Shown here in pieces: positions 1 through 8,268 of a stretch of 64,000 nucleotides of DNA (position 1 is its first letter; every line of letters starts with the position of its first letter). The DNA is taken from assembly GCF_039537505.1 (NCBI RefSeq), contig NZ_BAABAQ010000001.1, positions 310,001 through 374,000 of the forward strand. Direction: 5' to 3'. The translations under genes and the position numbers were made by a program. The notes under the pieces are model-generated. The model saw nothing but the letters and a program-made list of their open reading frames with translations. It did not search any database and had not been told where the DNA came from. Source of the DNA: Streptosporangium oxazolinicum. Lineage in GTDB: Bacteria; Actinomycetota; Actinomycetes; Streptosporangiales; Streptosporangiaceae.

Positions 1-566
1 GCGTACCAGGTCAGCTGGCGGTCGTGGCGCTCCTTCTTCTCCGCCCACTCCCGGTAGCGGGCGGCGTGCTCCTCCTGGGCGAGGAAGAGCTCCCTGTCGC
101 GTTCCTCCCGCAGCCGGTCACCGGCCACCTCGCGCTCCCTGATGCGGCGGCGTACCGCCCGGTCGCCCTGGTGGACGGCGTAACTACAGAACGCCGCGAT
201 GCCACCGGCGGCGATCACCCCGACGGCGGCGAACGACCAGCTGAGCATCTCGGTGAGACCGAGGACGAGGATCAGGGTGGCGAGCGCCGTCATGAACGCA
301 CGGACGATCTTGAGCGGCCGGTTCAGCAGGTCCTCGTTGAGGCGCTCCCTGCGCACCCACTCGGGGTCGATCGGCTCGGGAGGATTCTCGACGGGCGAGG
401 GTCGCTTGGGAGCCGGACCCGGATCAGGGTGCAACAAGGCGTACTGCCAGCCCAGGTAGATCCGGTCCGCCTGGAGCTGCGCATGCTCGGGATGCACGTC
501 CGCCACGGAACCTCCGCCATCGGGCTCATCGGAAGCCTCGGAGACAGCGTAAGAGTTCGTCATCAT
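1..566 (-). CDS. Membrane protein with coiled-coil tail (3' part outside window)
   Basis: The frame is open from an ATG at 566 (a second ATG follows at 563) to the window edge, giving 188 residues with no stop. The first 85 residues are polar and Pro/Glu-rich. Two adjacent hydrophobic stretches at about residues 88-107 and 110-131 look like a transmembrane hairpin. From about residue 135 the chain is dense in Arg and Glu and reads as a coiled coil that continues out of the window. I do not recognise a named family. It is divergent from the gene at 674 across about 107 bp, so the two may share a control region. Confidence 0.6.
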   Translation of the reverse strand, partial: MMTNSYAVSEASDEPDGGGSVADVHPEHAQLQADRIYLGWQYALLHPDPGPAPKRPSPVENPPEPIDPEWVRRERLNEDLLNRPLKIVRAFMTALATLILVLGLTEMLSWSFAAVGVIAAGGIAAFCSYAVHQGDRAVRRRIREREVAGDRLREERDRELFLAQEEHAARYREWAEKKERHDRQLTWY

Positions 567-673
567 ATTCGGGCAGCGTTCCCGTCAATCCGCTGTATTT
601 TCCCCAGGTTTACCAGTACTTAAGGGACAGATGAGTCAGATGAGACGGACGTCAGCGATTAACATCGTGTCTC

Positions 674-1321
674 ATGACTGCCCCTCCCGAGGGTCCCACC
701 AGACGGCGCCCCATCGCGGTCCCGCTCGCCGCTCTGGTGACGGCCGCCGGTCTGGGAGTCACCGCCGCCCTCGGCGGCTTCGCCACAGCCCCCGAGAAGC
801 CTCCCAAGCGGCTGGGTCAGGGCTCGACCGTGGATCAGGAGCAGTTCACGACCACGTTCGTCGGATCCCGCACCACGAGTGAGCCGGGCCTGTTCGGCAG
901 CCCGGCCAAGCGTTTCCTGGAGATCGAGTTCCGGGTCGTCAACAAGGGCGACGAGACCGCCGGTATGGGGTTGCCCTACGAGAGTGGTCTGGGCGGCGGG
1001 TCCTTCGGCTCGTCCCTGCTCAAGATAACTCCGGCGATCAACGGCAAGTACGGCGCGTCGGTGTTCACCCCCACCGGAGGGGGCGAGAGCAGCCAGCTGC
1101 ACCCGGCCCTGCCGACCAACGTCGTGGTCCGGTACGAGCTGGAGGACAGGCAACGGCCTCCCAAACAGCTGACGATCGACGTCGGCACGTACGAGTGGCG
1201 TGACGGGGTCACGCTGGCACCGGGCTGGTTCGTGGTGACGGAGGAGGACGGGGGCGAGAGGAAGCCCGTGGTGACGGCCCAGGTCACGCTTCCCGTCGTG
1301 CCGGGGGGAGCACGCTCGTGA
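674..1321 (+). CDS. Signal-anchored exported protein, first of three tandem paralogue-like genes
   Basis: 215 aa. A short basic N-terminus is followed by one hydrophobic segment (about residues 13-36) and an extracytoplasmic beta-rich domain containing a phrase like LEIEFRVVNKGDETAG, reminiscent of DUF4352-type surface domains. The stop overlaps the next start (GTGA at 1318-1321), so the two are translationally coupled. No good Shine-Dalgarno precedes the ATG. A TAACAT box lies close upstream, so a leaderless message is possible. The family assignment is weak. The operon structure is clear. Confidence 0.65.
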   Translation: MTAPPEGPTRRRPIAVPLAALVTAAGLGVTAALGGFATAPEKPPKRLGQGSTVDQEQFTTTFVGSRTTSEPGLFGSPAKRFLEIEFRVVNKGDETAGMGLPYESGLGGGSFGSSLLKITPAINGKYGASVFTPTGGGESSQLHPALPTNVVVRYELEDRQRPPKQLTIDVGTYEWRDGVTLAPGWFVVTEEDGGERKPVVTAQVTLPVVPGGARS

Positions 1322-2103
1322 ATGTCTCCTCCCGCCCCCAGCCCGAGGCCCGTTCCCAGCCTTCCGAGGCCCGCCCCCGACCCGAGGCACGTCCCCTTCC
1401 CGAGGAGCGCCTTCGGTCCGGGACGCGTTCCCAGTCTTCCGGGACGCGTTCTCGGCCTGGGAACCGCTCCCGGCCCGGGACGCCCGCCCGCCGCAGAACC
1501 GCGGCGCGGCCGAGCCGGTGGCGCGCCGCCGGTGCCGTGCTGGCCGGGATCGCGCTGGCCGCCGCCGTGGGGCTGCAGGCCTTCGGCGCGGGAATCGCCG
1601 ACCACGACGCGCCCCTCACCTCGACCGGCGCCGTCAACGAGGAGGTCACCGGCTCGCGGATCTCCGCGCGGGTCAGGGCGGTGCACGCGGCCAAGGCCAT
1701 CGCGGCCCCGAAAAGCGGCGGTGAGCGGGAACGCGTGACCGCCAAGGGGATCTTCATCATCGTCGAGGTGTCCGCCACGGCGACCTGGGAGCCGCAGCGG
1801 TTCGGGCCTCCCCGCTTGCTGACGGACAGCGGGCGCCGTTACGTGGCCTCCGACAGGGTGGACCCGATGTCGACCATCACCCATCCCTACATCCAGCCGG
1901 GATGGTGGACCGAAGGAGTGGCGGTCTTCGAGATCCCGCCCGGGGAACTCCCTGACTCCCGGATCCTGCTCGCCCCTTCGTCCGGTTTCATCGTCGAGCC
2001 CAACGGACCCGAGATCGAGATAGACCTGGGCCTGGACGAGGCGGCCGCGCGACGACTGACCTCCACCGCGAAGGACGTCTACGAGTTGGCGAGCAGGAAC
2101 TGA
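1318..2103 (+). CDS. Single-pass membrane protein with disordered basic N-terminus
   Basis: 261 aa from GTG at 1318. Residues 1-68 are almost entirely Pro, Arg, Ser and Glu with degenerate short repeats. One transmembrane segment lies at about 70-92. A roughly 165-residue outer domain follows with a GIFIIVEVSATATWE strand pattern like its upstream neighbour. The stop overlaps the next ATG by one base. The same topology (cytoplasmic disordered tail, one TM, extracellular domain) recurs in the next gene, so the three proteins may assemble together at the membrane. Function is unknown. Confidence 0.6.
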   Translation: MNVSSRPQPEARSQPSEARPRPEARPLPEERLRSGTRSQSSGTRSRPGNRSRPGTPARRRTAARPSRWRAAGAVLAGIALAAAVGLQAFGAGIADHDAPLTSTGAVNEEVTGSRISARVRAVHAAKAIAAPKSGGERERVTAKGIFIIVEVSATATWEPQRFGPPRLLTDSGRRYVASDRVDPMSTITHPYIQPGWWTEGVAVFEIPPGELPDSRILLAPSSGFIVEPNGPEIEIDLGLDEAAARRLTSTAKDVYELASRN

Positions 2104-3728
2104 TGGGGACGCCACATCGGGGAGGTCCCGAGGACGAGCGGGGCCGCGACTGGTTCGCCTCGCGGGAGGAGCGGCCCGCGCACGAGGAACGGCCCACGCG
2201 AGGAGAACAGCCCGCAGAAGACCGGCCCGCATGGGAGGACCGGCCCGCGCGGGAGAGCCAGCTCGCGAGGGAAGACCCGTTCGCGAGAGAGGACCGGCTC
2301 GCGCGGGAAGATCGGCTCGCGCGGGAGAACCGGTCCGTACGACGGGATCGGCCCGCTCCGGAAGGTCATCCTTCCGCCCCGCCTCCCGATTCCTACCGAG
2401 GCAGCCCCTGGCCCGCCACCCTCGGCACCTGGCCGGTGCCTCCCGGCGCCCTCGGCGGGCCGGGCGCTCCCGATGGGCACCCGGCACCGCCCTCCCCACC
2501 GCCTTCCGGCGCTCCCGGTACTCCTCCTGTCGGTCCCGGTCCCGGTGCTCTCGACGCCCCCGCCAGGCACCCGGCACCACCCGGTTTCGACGACGACGCG
2601 CCCACGCAGCCTCGTGGACGTCACGCGGAACCCCCCGCGCCCCAGCGGACGCGTACCGGGCAGAACCCGGAACCTCCCACTCCCCAGCCGCGCACCGGAC
2701 AGAACCCGGGACGGCCCGCGCCGCCCCGGGCCAGGCGGCTGACCCCGCCCGAGCCGGGAAACCGCCATACCGGGCAGAGGGTCTCCCCACCGGGGTCAGT
2801 CGCCCCACCGGCGCCTCCCGCACCGTCCGCGGATCTCCCCGCCGCGTCCCCCGCCCGTGCCCGGAGCCGTCCCACCCCGCCCCAGCGTCGACAGTCTTCG
2901 GGCGGCGGCCAGTGGACACCCGGCCCTATGCGGATATTCCCGGACGAACAGGTCTGGCCTCCCAAGCCACCCGTGGAAGAACCAGGGGAAGAGCCACCGG
3001 GAGCCTCGACCCAGCCGTTCCCCTCCGTCCCCGGACCCCCGCTGCCCAGGCCGTCCGCCACCGGAGCCGGGACACCGACGGCCGCCCCCGCCGCCGTACC
3101 GGCCGACGCGCCTCCCGGAGAACGTTCCGCACCGGCCGCGGAGGAGACCCCGCCGAAGCGGGGGCGCCGTACGGCACTGCGGATCGGTGGGGCGATCGTG
3201 GCCGTGGGGCTCGGCATCGCGGTCTCCACGTGGAACGGCTACAGCGTCTACAGGACCGGCAACCCCGCCGACAGGATCCACACCGTCGCCGCCGGGGGCG
3301 CCATGACGCTGATGCACGTGTCGTGGAAGACCTCGGTCGAGCAGGTGGACAGCCTGCCCGGCCAGAAGCCCCTCCAGGCCGACCGCCAGTGGCTGAAGAT
3401 CAAGGTGACGAGGACCTCGCTGGACGCCGAGGGCGTCAGCCGGCGTGGTGACCCCGAGGTCGAGGTCAGGCACTCCGACGGCCGCGCGTGGAAGGTGCTC
3501 CCCGAGAGCGACGACCTCCCGGACGAGGTCAAGGACCACCGGGTCGGTACCGCCTACTCCTACACCATGGTCAGCGTGGTCCCCAGGAACGTGGCCGGGC
3601 AGGTCGAGGTCCACGTCCGCCCCGCCACGTACCGCGTCGTGGAGAACGAGTCCGTCACGGACACCTTCAAGAGAACCGCGAAGGAGAAGGACCCCGCCCA
3701 GGACCAGGTGCTGCGCTTCAGGCGGTGA
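2103..3728 (+). CDS. Large single-pass membrane protein with repeat-rich Pro/Arg/Glu N-terminus
   Basis: 541 aa. Residues about 15-75 are built from imperfect hexapeptides of the type REDRLA/REERPA. Residues about 80-345 are Pro/Gly-rich. A basic patch precedes one transmembrane segment at about 358-380, and the last 160 residues form an exported domain similar in layout to the two upstream genes. The last 11 bases overlap the convergent gene ending at 3718. The low-complexity part is long compared with the folded part, which suggests repeat expansion. No enzymatic motif is visible. Confidence 0.6.
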   Translation: MGTPHRGGPEDERGRDWFASREERPAHEERPTRGEQPAEDRPAWEDRPARESQLAREDPFAREDRLAREDRLARENRSVRRDRPAPEGHPSAPPPDSYRGSPWPATLGTWPVPPGALGGPGAPDGHPAPPSPPPSGAPGTPPVGPGPGALDAPARHPAPPGFDDDAPTQPRGRHAEPPAPQRTRTGQNPEPPTPQPRTGQNPGRPAPPRARRLTPPEPGNRHTGQRVSPPGSVAPPAPPAPSADLPAASPARARSRPTPPQRRQSSGGGQWTPGPMRIFPDEQVWPPKPPVEEPGEEPPGASTQPFPSVPGPPLPRPSATGAGTPTAAPAAVPADAPPGERSAPAAEETPPKRGRRTALRIGGAIVAVGLGIAVSTWNGYSVYRTGNPADRIHTVAAGGAMTLMHVSWKTSVEQVDSLPGQKPLQADRQWLKIKVTRTSLDAEGVSRRGDPEVEVRHSDGRAWKVLPESDDLPDEVKDHRVGTAYSYTMVSVVPRNVAGQVEVHVRPATYRVVENESVTDTFKRTAKEKDPAQDQVLRFRR

Positions 3729-5022
3729 GCGTCTCCCCCGCCTCACGGCTGCGGGTGGCCGCGATGTCGAACGTGGCCGCCAGCAGGCAGACGGTCAGCG
3801 TCAGCACCAGCAGGTCCCTGACGAAGCCGACCGGCCCGCCCAGCGCCACCCAGACGAACGGGTCCTCGTTGCCGATCAGCATCCGCACACCCCGGTCCGC
3901 GTAGTCGGTCACCACGCGGATCGCCACGTAACCGAGGCAGAAGAGGCCGAACAGCGCGGGGCCACCCCGGGCGGCGAGCCGGAAGGCGTTCGCCGGGGGA
4001 ACCCAGCGCTCCTGGAAACCGGCCGTGGCACGGGTCATCGTGCTCTGGGTGAGGTTGTGGGTCCGCTCCATCCGGGTGGCCACGTCGTCGAGCCTCGTTC
4101 CCCGTACGACGGCCCGGGTGTCCTCGGCGAAGGCGCCGTAGACGAGCGAGGCGACCGTCAGCCAGGTGAGCGGGACGATCAGGCCGTCGACCACATGGGG
4201 CCAGACATCACCGGCCGCGTCCCAGAAGGACTTCCACCACGGCAGGGCCTCGCCCGCCTCCTCGGCCCAGCCCCTGACCGTCATCACGACGGTCCGGTGG
4301 TCCAGCCAGTCCGCCCGAGCCTCGGCGAAGGCGAACAGGGCGTTGAGGCTGTAGAAGGCGAAGGCCAGCTCGAAGAAGGTCGCGAACACGCCGCTGCCCC
4401 TGACCTTGCCGTTCACGTGCCACCAGCCGAACAGCGTCTTGAGCAGGTACGCGACCACGGCGACCCCTATGGAGACCCGCACGTCCAGCGTGGAGAGCCC
4501 GGTACCGCCCTCTATCTCGTTCCCCGCGAGACTCGCCGCGAAGTCCTGGTCGACCCGCCTGGCCGTGTCGACGGCGATGAACTCCCTGGCGTCCGCGTTC
4601 TGGAAGCTCCAGGCGAGGTAGATGGTGGCGAAGACCAGGGTGGCCCGGTTCAGCGCGCCGAACATGCTCTCGTCCGCCTCGCCTCCCTCCCGCCGCACCC
4701 GGATCTCCCGGAGCGCCCCGCGCACCGAGTGCAGCATGCCGACCATGACCACGAGCTCGTTCAGCACGATCAACGTGAAGACGAACATCGTGACGACGAG
4801 CCGTACCTGCCGGTGGTCACCGTGGGAGACCTCGCTGGCGGCCACCATCAGCAGCGCCCGGACCACCCTGCCCACCGAGAACCAGAGGATCAGCGTCAGG
4901 GCGCAGGCACCGAAGATCCTGAGCGTGTGCATGGGCAGCGAGGCCGCGGAGAGCGAGGCGGGCCTCCGGCCGACTGCCGGCGACTGTGCGGGCATAACAG
5001 GCGTTTCAGGCACCCGACGCAT
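3718..5022 (-). CDS. Polytopic membrane protein of unknown function
   Basis: 434 aa when started at the ATG at 5022, which has an AGGGGAG ribosome site about 8 bases upstream. The open frame extends further 5' but that part looks non-coding. Several hydrophobic helices are visible: about residues 35-55, 70-95, 125-145, 195-215, 230-255, 300-320, 370-395 and 405-425. I see no catalytic motif. The gene is convergent with the three-gene membrane operon and overlaps its end by 11 bp, so each could affect the other's 3' end. Confidence 0.6.
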   Translation of the reverse strand: MRRVPETPVMPAQSPAVGRRPASLSAASLPMHTLRIFGACALTLILWFSVGRVVRALLMVAASEVSHGDHRQVRLVVTMFVFTLIVLNELVVMVGMLHSVRGALREIRVRREGGEADESMFGALNRATLVFATIYLAWSFQNADAREFIAVDTARRVDQDFAASLAGNEIEGGTGLSTLDVRVSIGVAVVAYLLKTLFGWWHVNGKVRGSGVFATFFELAFAFYSLNALFAFAEARADWLDHRTVVMTVRGWAEEAGEALPWWKSFWDAAGDVWPHVVDGLIVPLTWLTVASLVYGAFAEDTRAVVRGTRLDDVATRMERTHNLTQSTMTRATAGFQERWVPPANAFRLAARGGPALFGLFCLGYVAIRVVTDYADRGVRMLIGNEDPFVWVALGGPVGFVRDLLVLTLTVCLLAATFDIAATRSREAGETLTA

Positions 5023-5265
5023 GCTAACGACTCCCCTGACGGAACGCAGCCCGACCGGTGAGACGCTCCCGTCGTTCCCGGCGTGCTCCCGCCCCTGCCA
5101 ACTGTCGCCGACCGTCGCCGCCCCTCGTTCACCCTGCCGGACCCCCACCACGTCTCGAAGGCGCCGAGACGGCGACCGCTGCCGGTTCCCCAGGTCTGTC
5201 ACCGGCATCGATCCAGGCCGGAGTACCCGTCGAATAAACGACCGACCCCGTTTGTTGCAGCGGCA

Positions 5266-6279
5266 ATGAAGCGCATGGAAGTCTGGGCCGACATGGCCTG
5301 CGCGTGGGCCTACATCGGCAAGCGGCGCCTGGAGCAGGCGCGACTCGGCGAGGACGTGGAGATCGTCTGGCGCCCGTACGTCATCGACCCAATGGCCCCG
5401 GTGCCGTCGGAGCCCCTGGAGGAGGAGCTTCGCGACCAGGTCGCCGAAGGCGCCCTGCGAGCCCTCCACCCGGCCCCGACCTCGGCTCCGGCTTTGGTCT
5501 CGGCTCCGGCCGGGGACCGGTCCGGTGACGGCGGGCGGGGCGCCACGTGGCGGGCGAACACGTTCGACGCCCACCGGGTGGTCGCCCTCGCCTACGGGCG
5601 GGGCGGTGCCGCGCTCCAGGACGCGGTCGTGGAGCGGATCCTGCGCGCCCACTTCGTCGAGGGTTCCGACATCGGGGACCGCGCCACCCTGGCGGCGCTC
5701 GCCGCCGAGGCCGGTCTGGACGGCATGGCCGAGGCCCTCGACCGTGGCGACGGCGCGGACGAGGTCCGCTCCTGGCTGCTGCGCGGCAAGGCCGAGGGCA
5801 TCGCCACCTCACCGACCTTCGTGGTCGGCGACACGGCGGTCCCGGGCGCGCAGCCTCCCGAGGTCCTCGCCGATCTGGTACGGCACGCCGTTCCCCGGCG
5901 GGAACTCCCCGACGAGGTGAGGTGGCTGCGCCAGGCCGAGACCCTGCTGGATGCCCGGGACCCCCTCGGCGCGCTGCGTACCCTGCGTCCGCTGCTGGCC
6001 GATCACGGGGACGACCCCGCCGTACGGCTGCTGGCGGCCCGCGCCTACTTCGGCTCGGCCCAGCTCGGCAGGGCGAAGGAGACGCTGGAGTCGCTTCTGG
6101 AGCGCACCCCCGGCGACCACTACGCCCGGTTCCTGCTCGGCAGGACCCTCGAACGCGCCAACCGCCACCCCGAGGCCCTGCCGCACCTGCGCCTGGCGGC
6201 GGCCATGTCACCGGAGCCCGACTACGTCGATGCCCTCGACCGCGTCGAGAACCGTCTGGCGGACCGTCTCACCGTCTGA
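5266..6279 (+). CDS. DsbA/FrnE-like thioredoxin-fold protein fused to TPR, resolving cysteine absent
   Basis: 337 aa from ATG at 5266 (ATG at 5275 is an alternative). The N-terminus resembles FrnE/DsbA-type oxidoreductases up to YIGKRRLE. The usual CPWC active site reads CAWA at residues 12-15, so only the first cysteine is kept. Residues about 70-85 are an Ala/Pro/Ser-rich insert. The conserved GIATSPTFVVGD segment (cis-Pro loop) is present near residue 185. Residues about 205-335 are tetratricopeptide-like helices. Loss of the second Cys argues against a disulfide exchanger and for a glutathione-S-transferase-kappa-like, monothiol or scaffold role; that is inference. Confidence 0.75.
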   Translation: MKRMEVWADMACAWAYIGKRRLEQARLGEDVEIVWRPYVIDPMAPVPSEPLEEELRDQVAEGALRALHPAPTSAPALVSAPAGDRSGDGGRGATWRANTFDAHRVVALAYGRGGAALQDAVVERILRAHFVEGSDIGDRATLAALAAEAGLDGMAEALDRGDGADEVRSWLLRGKAEGIATSPTFVVGDTAVPGAQPPEVLADLVRHAVPRRELPDEVRWLRQAETLLDARDPLGALRTLRPLLADHGDDPAVRLLAARAYFGSAQLGRAKETLESLLERTPGDHYARFLLGRTLERANRHPEALPHLRLAAAMSPEPDYVDALDRVENRLADRLTV

Positions 6280-6360
6280 CGCGAAAAGACGGAGACACCG
6301 TTCCGACGGACCTCCGGGACCGCCAAGCCACCAAGGCGGCGAGCCTCCGGCGCATCCGGC

Positions 6361-6411
6361 ACAACGGAAAGGACCGGCCTCCCCTGCGGGAGTGCCGGTC
6401 CTTTCCGTTGT
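6361..6411. terminator. Bidirectional hairpin between convergent genes
   Basis: An 18-bp perfect inverted repeat (6361-6378 with 6394-6411) surrounds a smaller CTCCC/GGGAG stem. It lies between the DsbA/TPR gene and sseC, which converge here. The arms begin and end with A/T-containing sequence, so it can act on both strands. Confidence 0.8.
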
Positions 6412-6481
6412 ACCAGTTCATACAAGTTCGTACTGGTCGTTCAACCCGTCGGCCCGCTGTGGCGAGGCCGGACTCGAAGGG

Positions 6482-6778
6482 TCAGACGGCCACGGCGAGC
6501 TGGGTGACCTCACCCAGGCGGGCCTGGGCCGGGATGTCCTTGGTGACCCCGCCGCCCGCGATGATGCGGACGGTCCAGTCACCGGGGGCGGCGAAGAAGC
6601 GGAAGATGCCCTCGTCGGACACCACGACCTCGCCGGTGAACTCTCCCGCGTGGTCGAGCAGGCGGGCGTATGCCGTACCCGCGCCCGAGACCACACCCTG
6701 GATGACGGCCTGGCTTGAAAGGTCGATCCCGGCCGGAAGAGCAACGGTCTGTTCCGGAGCAGCGCATCCCTGAGTCAT
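6482..6778 (-). CDS. sseC: DUF1416 protein, SseC-like
   Basis: 98 aa. The sequence matches the small DUF1416 family found next to cysA-type sulfurtransferases (SseC in mycobacteria). It includes the family's beta-sandwich phrases EGIFRFFAAPGDWTVR and a conserved Cys near the N-terminus (MTQGCAAPEQ). The start ATG overlaps the cysA stop as TAATG, so translation is coupled. It is the last gene of the leader peptide-DUF4395-cysA-sseC operon and is followed by a strong hairpin. A sulfur-transfer accessory role is inferred from context. Confidence 0.85.
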   Translation of the reverse strand: MTQGCAAPEQTVALPAGIDLSSQAVIQGVVSGAGTAYARLLDHAGEFTGEVVVSDEGIFRFFAAPGDWTVRIIAGGGVTKDIPAQARLGEVTQLAVAV

Positions 6779-7617
6779 TATCGGGCCTCTCCCAGTTCGA
6801 TCGGCACGCCGACGAGCGAGCCGTACTCGGTCCACGATCCGTCGTAGTTCTTGACGCTGGCCTGGTCGAGGATCTCGTGGAGGACGAACCACGAGTGCGC
6901 CGAGCGCTCCCCGATGCGGCAGTAGGCGATGGTGTCCTTGGAGAAGTCGACACCCTCGCCCTCGTAGAGGGCCTTGAGGTCCTCGTCCGTCTTGAAGGTG
7001 CCGTCGTCGTTCGCGGTCTTCGACCACGGGATGTTGCGGGCGGTGGGGACGTGACCGCCGCGCTGCGCCGCCTCCTGCGGAAGGTGGGCGGGCGCGAGCA
7101 GCTTGCCGGTGAACTCGTCGGGGGAACGGACGTCGACCAGGTTGAGCTTGCCGATCGCGGCGACGACGTCGTCACGGAAGGCGCGGATGGACAGGTCCTG
7201 GTCCTTGGCCTGGTAGCTCGTCTCGGGACGCGCGGCGACGTCCTTGACCAGCTCGCGGGAGTCGAGCTCCCACTTCTTGCGGCCGCCGTCGAGGAGCTTG
7301 ACGTTCTCGTGGCCGTAGAGCTTGAAGTACCAGTACGCGTAGGCGGCGAACCAGTTGTTGTTGCCGCCGTAGAGGACCACGGTGTCGTCGTTGGCGACGC
7401 CCCTGGCCGACAGCAGCGCCTGGAAGCCCTCGCGGTCGACGAAGTCACGACGGACCGGGTCCTGGAGGTCCTGCTTCCAGTCGATCTTCACGGCGCCACG
7501 GATGTGGCCCTTGTCATATGCGCTGGCGTCCTCGTCCACTTCAACGAGGACGACACCGGGAGTGTCGAGGTTGGCCTCGACCCAGTCAGCGTCGACCAGG
7601 ACGGCGGAGCGGCTCAT
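6778..7617 (-). CDS. cysA: Thiosulfate/3-mercaptopyruvate sulfurtransferase (rhodanese)
   Basis: 279 aa with two rhodanese domains. The catalytic loop is in the second domain as AYCRIGERSAHSW near residue 240: Cys followed by the Arg/Gly/Glu/Arg/Ser loop. The N-terminal domain carries the inactive-domain signature DWKQDLQDP. A ribosome site GGAGG lies 7 bases before the ATG. The protein matches the mycobacterial CysA2/CysA3 type and sits between a DUF4395 gene and sseC as expected. It moves sulfane sulfur from thiosulfate or a similar donor to an acceptor in the cytoplasm. Confidence 0.93.
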   Translation of the reverse strand: MSRSAVLVDADWVEANLDTPGVVLVEVDEDASAYDKGHIRGAVKIDWKQDLQDPVRRDFVDREGFQALLSARGVANDDTVVLYGGNNNWFAAYAYWYFKLYGHENVKLLDGGRKKWELDSRELVKDVAARPETSYQAKDQDLSIRAFRDDVVAAIGKLNLVDVRSPDEFTGKLLAPAHLPQEAAQRGGHVPTARNIPWSKTANDDGTFKTDEDLKALYEGEGVDFSKDTIAYCRIGERSAHSWFVLHEILDQASVKNYDGSWTEYGSLVGVPIELGEAR

Positions 7618-7632
7618 TTTGATCCTCCAGGA

Positions 7633-8031
7633 TCATCGTGCGGCGGGTAGTAAACGGCGAATGATCAAAAACATCTCGCAGCCGAGACAGAAACCAAAAG
7701 CGGCATTGAGAAAAGCGGCGAAAAGTGCCGCCGCGACGGCGCCGAGGGCCAGCGGCGTGATCTGTGCGACGTATCCGACCAAGCCCGCCAGAGCGAAGGC
7801 GAGTCCGACCCCCTGCGCGAAGCGCGGCGGGGCGGCATCCTCCAGTTCCTTCGGCGGGCTCTTCACTATCCCTTTGAAAATCATCCCGTACGGCGAGAGA
7901 CCAAGAACGCCCAGCGCGAACGCGACGGCCTGCGCGGCCAGCAACCATGCGCTGCCCGTCACGAGGACGAGTGCGAGCACGACGGTGGTGACGGTCGCCG
8001 TAAAGCGGAGAGCTCGGGAATCAACCTGCAT
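7633..8031 (-). CDS. DUF4395 membrane protein
   Basis: 132 aa, four predicted transmembrane helices, with the C-terminal phrase FGFCLGCEMF that carries the paired cysteines of DUF4395 proteins. CAGGAG lies 9 bases upstream of the ATG. It is separated from cysA by 15 bp and is the first structural gene after the leader peptide. The membrane CxxC-type motif fits handling of sulfur or redox equivalents for the sulfurtransferase; that function is inferred. Confidence 0.88.
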   Translation of the reverse strand: MQVDSRALRFTATVTTVVLALVLVTGSAWLLAAQAVAFALGVLGLSPYGMIFKGIVKSPPKELEDAAPPRFAQGVGLAFALAGLVGYVAQITPLALGAVAAALFAAFLNAAFGFCLGCEMFLIIRRLLPAAR

Positions 8032-8093
8032 CGCCTGATGCTCCTGAAGGGTTGTGCAGATCGGTGCGGCTCGACGGCCGCTTGAGATCGCCC

Positions 8094-8177
8094 TTAGGAA
8101 ATGCGACAGAGAGCGGTGGTCACGCGGCAGAAATCAACCGCGCGCCGCTTCGTGAGCAGCTCTGTCGTGGAGTTCAT
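8094..8177 (-). CDS. Putative cysteine-responsive leader peptide
   Basis: A 27-codon ORF, too short for usual gene callers, starts at the ATG at 8177 and stops at 8094-8096. The peptide contains LTKRRAVDFCRVTTALCR, which matches the short actinobacterial leader peptides seen before sulfur-assimilation genes (RR-x-VD-x-x-RV-x-x-A-x-CR pattern). It ends 62 bp before the DUF4395-cysA-sseC operon. A promoter-like pair places the transcript start at or next to the ATG, so it may be translated leaderless. The operon in mycobacteria is, to my recollection, preceded by Cys-rich short ORFs that act as attenuators. Confidence 0.7.
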   Translation of the reverse strand: MNSTTELLTKRRAVDFCRVTTALCRIS

Positions 8178-8214
8178 GTCCACGACATTACCCCGGCGTC
8201 CCGCCATCTGTCAC
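8178..8214 (-). promoter_or_regulatory. Promoter of leader peptide operon
   Basis: On the minus strand GTGACA (8214-8209) and TAATGT (8190-8185) are 18 bp apart. The -10 box ends 7 bases before the leader ATG at 8177, which predicts a leaderless transcript. Assigned by eye to the -35/-10 consensus. Confidence 0.45.
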
Positions 8215-8268
8215 ATCCCTGTCCAATTTCTGAGACATGATCGTTCAATGAGCGATAAGGTACGCCGC

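Noticed and set aside
976..2919. 647-codon minus-strand ORF opposite the membrane operon
   Set aside because: Arg/Gly/Pro-rich shadow of high-GC genes. The plus-strand genes have operon overlaps and TM/export features.
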